From Sulfurimonas sp. UBA6792 (GTDB taxonomy: Bacteria > Campylobacterota > Campylobacteria > Campylobacterales > Sulfurimonadaceae), in assembly GCA_002452425.1 (NCBI GenBank), contig DKFQ01000044.1, forward strand, positions 1-5,736: a stretch of DNA of 5,736 bases, read 5' to 3'. Below the pieces are notes generated by a model. It saw nothing but the letters and a program-made list of their open reading frames with translations, did not search any database and was not told where the DNA came from. Below, one piece after another: positions 1 through 5,145 of this stretch. Positions within the stretch are counted from its first letter, which is position 1; every line of letters begins with the position of its first letter. The translations under genes and the position numbers were made by a program.

Positions 1-501
1 GAACTAAAAGCCGCCTTAGAGAGATTTCACAGAGATGACTACACGCTTCTGCCGCCAAGCAAAAAACTGCTCTATGCGGGGATTTACCTTCCATCATGCA
101 TCAGCCAGAGGTTGAAGTTTGTCGTTGCGGTGGACAGTTCAGGCTCTATCGATGAGCCACTTTTAGCCACTTTTTTGGGCGAATTAAACTCCCTCATGCA
201 CACCATCCCAAACTTTGAACTAGAACTTCTCGTGTGCGATGATAAGATTAGGATGCGCAAAACTTTCTATGGCGGCGATATCTTAGAAGCAGAGCTAAGC
301 GGCGGCGGTGCAACGGATTTCCGCCCTGTTTTTGAGTTGATAGAAAATGAGCTTGAAGATGTAAAACTGCTCTTGTATTTTAGTGATTTGGATGGGATTT
401 TCCCGCTTCACACCCCAGAGTACGAGGTAAAGTGGATAACCCCAAAAGAGAGAGACGTCCCTTTTGGGAGTGTGATAGTTTTGGAGGATGAAAGGAAGTG
501 A
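1..501 (+). CDS. VWA-like domain protein, DUF2201 type (C-terminal part, 5' end outside window)
   Basis: The frame is open from base 1 to a TGA at 499-501, giving 166 visible residues; the N-terminus lies upstream. The TTG at 112 is only an internal Leu codon, because clear family sequence precedes it (visible residues 25-31, YAGIYLP). What is seen: a von Willebrand A-type metal site with DSSGS at visible residues 45-49, Thr105 in GGGATDF (101-107), and a DLDG stretch around 129-132. The ending VPFGSVIVL is typical of the C-terminal VWA-like half of DUF2201 proteins. In full-length members an N-terminal putative metallopeptidase-like domain precedes this part, and the genes often sit next to a MoxR-type AAA ATPase; neither can be checked here. 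The molecular role is not established; a cytoplasmic, metal-dependent protein-binding or chaperone-like role is inferred. It converges on the response-regulator gene downstream. Family assignment is fairly firm, function is not. Confidence 0.85.
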   Translation, partial: ELKAALERFHRDDYTLLPPSKKLLYAGIYLPSCISQRLKFVVAVDSSGSIDEPLLATFLGELNSLMHTIPNFELELLVCDDKIRMRKTFYGGDILEAELSGGGATDFRPVFELIENELEDVKLLLYFSDLDGIFPLHTPEYEVKWITPKERDVPFGSVIVLEDERK

Positions 502-513
502 GGCTTCAGCCTC
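500..513. terminator. Palindrome 1, possible terminator hairpin
   Basis: GAGGC (500-504) and GCCTC (509-513) form a perfect 5-bp stem around the loop TTCA. The stem begins inside the TGA stop of the VWA-like gene. There is no T-run after it on either strand, so it is a weak intrinsic terminator at best. It may instead stop exonucleases, or be one unit of a repeated intergenic palindrome. Confidence 0.45.
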
Positions 514-523
514 GCATGGACGC

Positions 524-538
524 TGTCAACGGTTGACA
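524..538. repeat. Palindrome 2, 7-bp inverted repeat with one central base
   Basis: TGTCAAC (524-530) and GTTGACA (532-538) are exact reverse complements around G531. As RNA it could fold as a 6-bp stem with the 3-nt loop CGG. As DNA the near-zero spacer resembles a dimeric protein-binding site. It lies between the two other palindromes of this convergent gap. The TTGACA within it has no -10 partner at the right distance (556-561 reads TTTCCG), so it is not called a promoter. Confidence 0.5.
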
Positions 539-540
539 AC

Positions 541-554
541 GGGGCAAAAGCCCC
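541..554. terminator. Palindrome 3, possible bidirectional terminator hairpin
   Basis: GGGGC (541-545) and GCCCC (550-554) form a GC-only 5-bp stem around AAAA (TTTT on the minus strand). It lies 15 bp past the stop codon of the minus-strand response-regulator gene and 40 bp past the stop of the plus-strand gene, a good place for a terminator serving both. No T-tract follows on either strand, so termination strength is uncertain. A 2-bp gap separates it from palindrome 2. Confidence 0.5.
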
Positions 555-569
555 ATTTCCGAGCAGAGA

Positions 570-1814
570 TTAGTTGCTAAGAACCCTATTTCTCCCCTGC
601 TGTTTTGCGCTGTAAAGGAGCATGTCTGCTTGGTTGATGCTCTCTTCTAAGCTCTCTTCTGGGGTAAGTAAAACGCCAATGGAGGCGCTAAAGTGGATGG
701 TGCTTCCATCGGGTGCGCTTACACCGCATGCTTCTATCTTTGCTCTTAAGTTTTCAAAAACACTTAGCGCACGCGATGGAGCGACATTTTGAAGTACGAC
801 ACAAAACTCCTCGCCTCCAAAGCGTGCTACCATATCATTTTGGCTTGTATTGGCACGCAGGATGTCAGCTACAGCGTTGATAACTTTATCGCCCGTGTCA
901 TGCCCATACGTATCGTTTACTTTTTTAAAGTGGTCGATGTCAATCATGGCAATGGCAAACTTTTCGCTCTCTTGAAGTGCCTTTTCAAAGTAGCTTTGCA
1001 TCGACGCAAAAAAGTAGCGTCGGTTGTAAAGCCCCGTTAAAAAGTCGCGGTTGGCGTGGTTGGTGATGGCGTGGATATTTTCAAGCGCTTCGATGGAGTT
1101 GTTGATGCGGCAGGAGAACTCCTCTTTTGAAAAGGGCTTTTTGATGTAGTCGTTTGCGCCGCTTTTTAGAAAAAGTGCAGTTGTGTCCTCCTCGTCATCA
1201 CTAGAGATGGTGATGATGGTGAGGTCATTTTTGGTGTAGAGTTTGCGTATCTCATTTGTGAGCTGTAGTCCATCCATCACGGGCATATGGTAGTCGGTTA
1301 AAACCAAACTGATGTCACCTCTTGTGCTTAAAATCCCCATTGCCTCCTCGCCATGTGCTACGGTGATGACTTTAAAGAACATATTTTCAAGCATACCAAG
1401 CATCTGTTTTCTAAAAACCAAAGAGTCATCTACGACAAGGATGGTGTGGCTTTGGTTTTTTTGCAGTCGCGCGATGGTTTGAAGAATGTAGTTGATGTCA
1501 TCCACGCCCCCTTTGTTGACATAGTCTATGATGTTTTTTTTGAGCATCGAAGCACGGAAGGTTTTATCTATGTTGCCGCTTAGCACGATCACATGGTTGC
1601 CACTGCCAAGCACATGCTCAACGATTTCGCCATTGGGAGCATCGGGAAGGTTAAGGTCGGTAAGAACCAAAAAGTAGCGATATCTTTTTAAAAAAAGCTT
1701 TGCCTCAGACAAGGAGTAAGCAACATCGACTTCAAAGTCAAGCTCAAGATTTATCTTTTTTGCTATTACTTTTGCGAGTGCTTTGTTGTCTTCTACGATG
1801 AGTATCCTCTGCAT
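570..1814 (-). CDS. PleD-like response regulator diguanylate cyclase (REC-REC-GGDEF)
   Basis: This 414-residue cytoplasmic protein has two receiver domains and a C-terminal diguanylate cyclase domain that would make c-di-GMP from two GTP. REC1 (about 1-118) has acidic Glu8/Asp9, phosphoacceptor Asp53, Ser79 and Lys101. REC2 (about 123-245) has Asp129/Asp130, Asp174, Ser204 and Lys226 followed by Pro. GGDEF (about 252-414) has DFLTGLYNRR at 257-266, metal ligand Asp292, Asn300, Asp309 and the active-site motif GGEEF at 333-337. Both receivers look able to accept phosphate, whereas the second receiver of Caulobacter PleD is degenerate. The inhibitory I-site (RxxD) is not canonical: the equivalent positions 324-327 read SQND. 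There is no membrane segment. The ATG at 1814-1812 is preceded by AAGGA with a 10-nt gap. No histidine kinase gene lies next to it, so its partner kinase is unknown. Architecture matches PleD, but orthology is not shown. Confidence 0.93.
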   Translation of the reverse strand: MQRILIVEDNKALAKVIAKKINLELDFEVDVAYSLSEAKLFLKRYRYFLVLTDLNLPDAPNGEIVEHVLGSGNHVIVLSGNIDKTFRASMLKKNIIDYVNKGGVDDINYILQTIARLQKNQSHTILVVDDSLVFRKQMLGMLENMFFKVITVAHGEEAMGILSTRGDISLVLTDYHMPVMDGLQLTNEIRKLYTKNDLTIITISSDDEEDTTALFLKSGANDYIKKPFSKEEFSCRINNSIEALENIHAITNHANRDFLTGLYNRRYFFASMQSYFEKALQESEKFAIAMIDIDHFKKVNDTYGHDTGDKVINAVADILRANTSQNDMVARFGGEEFCVVLQNVAPSRALSVFENLRAKIEACGVSAPDGSTIHFSASIGVLLTPEESLEESINQADMLLYSAKQQGRNRVLSN

Positions 1815-1824
1815 TTATGGGGTT

Positions 1825-1829
1825 TCCTT
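1825..1829 (-). promoter_or_regulatory. Ribosome binding site of the REC-REC-GGDEF gene
   Basis: On the minus strand the sequence AAGGA occupies 1829-1825, 10 nt before the ATG at 1814. The spacing is slightly long but usable. It supports this ATG as the start; the plus-strand gene sharing this gap has no such site. Confidence 0.6.
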
Positions 1830-1844
1830 ACGAAAAAATTTCGT
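1830..1844. repeat. 6-bp inverted repeat in the divergent gap
   Basis: ACGAAA (1830-1835) and TTTCGT (1839-1844) are exact reverse complements around AAA. The repeat lies just downstream of the minus-strand -10 box, covering its expected start of transcription, and in the -35 area of the plus-strand promoter. That position would suit an operator controlling both genes, or a short hairpin at the 5' end of the response-regulator mRNA ahead of its ribosome binding site. The stem is AT-rich and weak, so chance is possible. Confidence 0.35.
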
Positions 1845-1845
1845 C

Positions 1846-1858
1846 ATTATAGTATAAT
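1846..1858. promoter_or_regulatory. Symmetric bidirectional promoter core (two back-to-back TATAAT boxes)
   Basis: The 13 bases ATTATAGTATAAT form a perfect palindrome apart from the central G1852. They contain a consensus TATAAT on the plus strand (1853-1858) and another on the minus strand (1851-1846). The plus box would drive the helicase gene with a start of transcription near 1863-1866. The minus box would drive the REC-REC-GGDEF gene with a start near 1839, leaving an mRNA leader of about 25 nt that includes the AAGGA site. No good -35 hexamer is seen 16-18 bp from either box, which is common for -10-dominated promoters of Campylobacterota. Calling it a promoter is inference from sequence and location. 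Confidence 0.6.
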
Positions 1859-1863
1859 CTTGT

Positions 1864-3117
1864 ATGGATTATTTTGAAACAATTATGCAAAAACTGCACA
1901 ACAAACAGAGTATTTTTCTCACAGGCGGAGCAGGGGTCGGCAAGACGACGATTACAAAAAAAGTGATAGAACACTTTGAGCAAGAGGCAAAAAAAGTTGC
2001 GAAACTCGCCTCTACTGGGATGGCAGCAACGCTTATCGGCGGTCAGACACTGCATAGTTTTTTTGAGTTTGGGATTGCGCAAAACAGAGATGAGCTTGTG
2101 CGTGATGGCAAAGGCGAGCCTTCTAAGAAGCTCAAAAAACTCATCGCTTCACTCGCACTTATTGTGATTGATGAGATTTCTATGGTAAGCGATACGCTCT
2201 TTGAGATGGTGGCGATGCGCCTTGAACAGTGTGTATTTGGCGGTGCGCTTTTGGTGGTTGGAGACTTTTTGCAACTCCCTCCAGTTGTGCGTGGGGGCGA
2301 GGTTCGTTTTGCTTTTGAGTCAGAGGCGTGGAGAGCGTGCATGTTTGAGCGCATAGAGCTTACGCACATTTACAGAACTACTGATGCGCATTTTATAGAG
2401 CTTCTGCATAAGGTGCGTTTTGGAGAGGTGGACGAGGAGGTTCACAATGCGCTAAATGATTTCATCAAGCCTCTGCCGCATGATTTTAACGATGTGACTT
2501 TTCTTTTTGGACTCAACCAGAGTGCACAGCGGCACAACAAAGAGCAACTTGCTAAACTTGATGGTGAACTTTACGCCAAAGAGGCACAAATCATCAAGCA
2601 CAAAAAGACACTCAGCGATGCGGAAGTAGAGCGTTTTATGAACGACGCACGCATAGAGGGAGTTTTAGAGCTAAAAGTCGGTGCACCCGTACTCTTTAGC
2701 AAAAACGCATGGAACTATTACAACGGCGAGCGGGGCGAGATAGTCGCCATAGACGCAAGCTATGTTTATGTCAAAAAGAGCGATGCAAAGGTTGTCAAGC
2801 TAGAGCAAGTCGCCCAAAGCAAGATGGCATGGACGGAACGCATCCATGAGGGTAAAAAAGAGCTTGTGGAAGAGCCTGTCATGACGCTCTATCAGTACCC
2901 CATCAAACTCGCCTACGCCATCACCATCCACAAATCCCAAGGCATGAGCATTCTTGACCTTGTTATCGCCACAAATGAGATTTTTGCGCCCTCACAGTTT
3001 TATGTCGCTCTCTCTCGTGCCATGCAGCCCGCACGCCTCACACTGCTTGCACCAAGAGGGCAGTGGTATGAGAAGATTTTTGTCCATCCAAAAGCACTGG
3101 AATTTACCATGAGTTGA
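1864..3117 (+). CDS. PIF1/RecD-type superfamily 1 DNA helicase
   Basis: This 417-residue protein carries the motifs of SF1B helicases, which use ATP to unwind DNA in the 5'-to-3' direction. In order: Walker A GGAGVGKTT at 21-29, motif Ia STGMAA at 50-55 with TLHSFF at 62-67, Walker B VIDEISM at 101-107, motif III GDFLQLPPV at 133-141, a motif IV Tyr-Arg at 170-171, a small beta-rich insertion near 273-316 (GAPVLFSKN, NGERG) like the SH3-type 2B region, motif V with TIHKSQG at 354-360, and motif VI FYVALSRA at 379-386 with arginine finger Arg385. All motor motifs are intact and the length suits a compact PIF1-like enzyme without accessory domains. The ATG at 1864 leaves a normal 20 residues before Walker A. 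It has no ribosome binding site and lies 5 nt after a TATAAT box, so the mRNA is probably leaderless. The alternative start, Met8 at 1885, also lacks a ribosome binding site. A DNA repair or replication-fork role is inferred from the family. Confidence 0.92.
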   Translation: MDYFETIMQKLHNKQSIFLTGGAGVGKTTITKKVIEHFEQEAKKVAKLASTGMAATLIGGQTLHSFFEFGIAQNRDELVRDGKGEPSKKLKKLIASLALIVIDEISMVSDTLFEMVAMRLEQCVFGGALLVVGDFLQLPPVVRGGEVRFAFESEAWRACMFERIELTHIYRTTDAHFIELLHKVRFGEVDEEVHNALNDFIKPLPHDFNDVTFLFGLNQSAQRHNKEQLAKLDGELYAKEAQIIKHKKTLSDAEVERFMNDARIEGVLELKVGAPVLFSKNAWNYYNGERGEIVAIDASYVYVKKSDAKVVKLEQVAQSKMAWTERIHEGKKELVEEPVMTLYQYPIKLAYAITIHKSQGMSILDLVIATNEIFAPSQFYVALSRAMQPARLTLLAPRGQWYEKIFVHPKALEFTMS

Positions 3118-3142
3118 TTTTGAAACATTCTTTCGTTACAAT
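3114..3142 (+). promoter_or_regulatory. Probable sigma70-type promoter of the membrane GGDEF gene
   Basis: A -35-like TTGATT (3114-3119, 4 of 6 consensus bases) and a -10-like TACAAT (3137-3142, 5 of 6) are separated by exactly 17 bp. The predicted transcription start is near 3149, giving a leader of about 20 nt that contains the ribosome binding site. The -35 box overlaps the TGA stop codon of the helicase gene (3115-3117). The downstream gene may therefore have its own promoter as well as read-through from the helicase gene, since no terminator lies between them. Confidence 0.55.
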
Positions 3143-3157
3143 ATGTTTATAACGAAA
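3131..3157. repeat. 8-bp inverted repeat across the -10 region and start of transcription
   Basis: TTTCGTTA (3131-3138) and TAACGAAA (3150-3157) are exact reverse complements separated by 11 bp. Their centres are 19 bp apart, about two helical turns, which suits a dimeric repressor. The left arm overlaps the -10 box and would not be transcribed, so a DNA operator fits better than an RNA hairpin. No regulator is identified. Confidence 0.4.
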
Positions 3158-3161
3158 AGGA
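3156..3161 (+). promoter_or_regulatory. Ribosome binding site that supports a GTG start
   Basis: AAAGGA ends 7 nt before GTG at 3169, with a run of seven T between. This is ideal spacing and fixes the GTG as the start. The next in-frame ATG (Met35) would cut off most of the first membrane segment. Confidence 0.75.
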
Positions 3162-3168
3162 TTTTTTT

Positions 3169-5145
3169 GTGAACAGAGATATAACATCAAGCTATGTAAA
3201 AAAAGTCATCACAAAACGCTATGTCTTCGCTCTGGGCGTTATCGCAGTTCTCTCTACTTTAGCGCTCTCGATGCTTCATCTTGTTTTAAAAGACACGCAA
3301 AATATCGCTTATGTCGTCAATATTGCTGGAAAACAGCGTATGCTCTCACAGCATATCGCGCTTGATGTGCATCGAGTGCATCATCGCCACGAAGGCAAAG
3401 ATGTGGAAACTGCAAAAATCATTCAAAGAAGATTGGAGCGACTAAGCGATGAGATGCTTCATGCCAACACGATGCTCTCTAGCGGAAAACTCAGCGACAC
3501 CAAAGAGATAAAACTTACGCCTGAGATGCAAGAGCTCTACTTTGGTCATTTAGATATCGCAAAACGTGTTGAGGCTTATGTGCATGCCGCAAAAGAGCTC
3601 TCTCATGCGCAAAAAGCGCAAGATATGCAGAAGCTGGTTCTCTTTTTTAACAGTGAATCAGAGGGGCTTTTGGAGGATTTGAACAAAGTCGTTGCGCAGT
3701 ACCAAAAAGAGGGCGAAGCAGATTTGCGCACGATACAACGCATGGAGAACATCATCTATGCCGTTACGCTTATAACGCTTCTTTTAGAGGTCATTTTTAT
3801 CTTCCAACCTATGGCACGCCAACTTACAGAGCTTGCAGGTGAAAAAGAGATGTTCATGAGTGATTTGCGTACGCAAGTGGAGCTACGCACACTCCATCTC
3901 GAACGTGCCAATGAACAGCTCAACAAACTTGCAAGTCACGACCCTTTAACGGGGCTTTTCAACAGACTTACCTTTGAGACAGATATCAATTTGCTCATCA
4001 AACACTACTATAACCATAAAGCTCCCTTTGCGGTCATTCTCTTTGATATCGACTGGTTTAAAGATGTCAACGATACGTATGGGCACGATGTGGGGGATTT
4101 TGTGCTAAGCGAATTTGCAAAACTTCTCAGAGAGCACTTCCGTCATGAAGACAAGATTTACAGGGCAGGGGGAGAGGAGTTTGTGGCACTGCTCAGCCGT
4201 ATCAGCGTTGAAGAGAGCTTGATGATTGCGCAGAAAATCCGCCATGTCGTGGAAGAGCATCTCTTTAAAATAGGGAGTGTTATGCTCCACAAAACCGTGA
4301 GTGCCGGTGTCTATCATACAGATGTCCACTCAGGGGTAAAAAACTACAAAAACATCTACAAAATGACAGACATCGCGCTCTACAGAGCTAAAGAAGAGGG
4401 AAGAAACAGAATCATTTTAGTGCAAGAGACACATGAACCAAAAAACAGCGATGAAGCGCATAAGTCGATTTTTCTCTTTGAAGACAGGACGCTTTGTAAG
4501 TTAGTAGAAGCGTACGGACCCATTTTTGAGACAACGGGTTATCGGGCAGAGGAGTTTGTGCATAAAGAGAGAGATTTTTGCTCCCTCATCTACGAGGCAG
4601 ACCATGATGTGTTGCAAGAGGGCGCGCTCTCCTACTCAAAAACCCTGCGCATCGTATGCGCTGATGGAAAAATCAAGATAGTGCGTCTGAACCTCCGTGA
4701 GCATAAAGGTAGTGTCGTTGTAGAGATGGTGGATGCTAAACTCCTAGCAGAGGGCATTCGTGACGCTATGCTTGTCTATAACTTCAATGCAATGCTTGAG
4801 AAAACCAATGACTTCATCTACTTTAAAGATGCAAATCATCTCTTCACTGCCGCAAGTAAAACACTCCTAAACATCACCTCCGCAAAGACGCAAGAAGAGC
4901 TTGTAGGCGCTACGGACTATGAAGTTTTTGAAAAAGAGTATGCAGATGCGTACTTTAAACTAGAAAAGGCTGTATTTAGTGGTAATGTCGATGTTGCGCA
5001 GGAGTACCAGCCATACAAAAGCGTGGATGGCAAAGAGGGATGGGTGGACAACAGAAAGTACCCCATCAAAGATACAGAGGGCAACATCATCGGGCTTTTT
5101 GGCGTTGCGAGGATTTTGCCTGATAAGCCTACAAAAACTTCTTAA
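3169..5145 (+). CDS. Membrane diguanylate cyclase with PilJ/NarX-like sensor, GGDEF and two C-terminal PAS-like domains
   Basis: This 658-residue inner-membrane protein should make c-di-GMP in response to a signal. Membrane segments lie at about 19-40 and 195-212, enclosing a helical periplasmic region. Right after the first segment, NIAGKQRMLSQHIA at 51-64 matches the type IV pili/NarX-like sensor motif (PilJ N-terminal family). A coiled stretch at about 218-255 leads to GGDEF (about 256-420): DPLTGLFNR 258-266, Asp293, Asn301, Asp310 and active site GGEEF 334-338. The I-site is canonical, RHED at 325-328, so product feedback inhibition is expected. Two PAS-like domains follow, at about 432-525 (GYRAEEF, SLIYEAD) and about 538-650 (NDFIYFKDAN, WVDNRKYPI). 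PAS placed after GGDEF is unusual. The protein ends soon after the second PAS with no further output domain. The start is GTG with a good ribosome binding site. The signal is unknown. The last 17 bp overlap the opposing HD-GYP gene. Confidence 0.9.
   Translation: MNRDITSSYVKKVITKRYVFALGVIAVLSTLALSMLHLVLKDTQNIAYVVNIAGKQRMLSQHIALDVHRVHHRHEGKDVETAKIIQRRLERLSDEMLHANTMLSSGKLSDTKEIKLTPEMQELYFGHLDIAKRVEAYVHAAKELSHAQKAQDMQKLVLFFNSESEGLLEDLNKVVAQYQKEGEADLRTIQRMENIIYAVTLITLLLEVIFIFQPMARQLTELAGEKEMFMSDLRTQVELRTLHLERANEQLNKLASHDPLTGLFNRLTFETDINLLIKHYYNHKAPFAVILFDIDWFKDVNDTYGHDVGDFVLSEFAKLLREHFRHEDKIYRAGGEEFVALLSRISVEESLMIAQKIRHVVEEHLFKIGSVMLHKTVSAGVYHTDVHSGVKNYKNIYKMTDIALYRAKEEGRNRIILVQETHEPKNSDEAHKSIFLFEDRTLCKLVEAYGPIFETTGYRAEEFVHKERDFCSLIYEADHDVLQEGALSYSKTLRIVCADGKIKIVRLNLREHKGSVVVEMVDAKLLAEGIRDAMLVYNFNAMLEKTNDFIYFKDANHLFTAASKTLLNITSAKTQEELVGATDYEVFEKEYADAYFKLEKAVFSGNVDVAQEYQPYKSVDGKEGWVDNRKYPIKDTEGNIIGLFGVARILPDKPTKTS

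Noticed and set aside
112..114. TTG at 112 as the start of a small 129-residue protein
   Set aside because: The frame is open upstream to base 1 and codes for sequence typical of the same family, so this is an internal Leu codon of a gene cut by the window edge.
533..538. TTGACA as a -35 promoter box in the convergent gap
   Set aside because: No -10-like hexamer lies 16-18 bp away on either strand, and no gene begins in that direction; the sequence is explained by the palindrome.
500..554. CRISPR-like or integron attachment-site reading of the three palindromes
   Set aside because: The three units differ in sequence, there are no regular spacers, and no cas or integrase gene is present.
789..1583. 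Plus-strand open frames at 789-1040 and 1353-1583
   Set aside because: They lie wholly inside the minus-strand REC-REC-GGDEF gene, whose domain motifs are continuous, and their translations show no recognisable family.
1828..2369. Minus-strand open frames at 1828-2082 and 2043-2369, and a plus-strand frame at 1976-2167
   Set aside because: They are shadows of the helicase gene, which has intact motifs throughout; the translations are low-complexity, Ser/Lys-rich and unlike known proteins.
4105..4329. Minus-strand open frame within the GGDEF-PAS gene
   Set aside because: It is antisense to the conserved GGDEF coding region, with no ribosome binding site or family resemblance.
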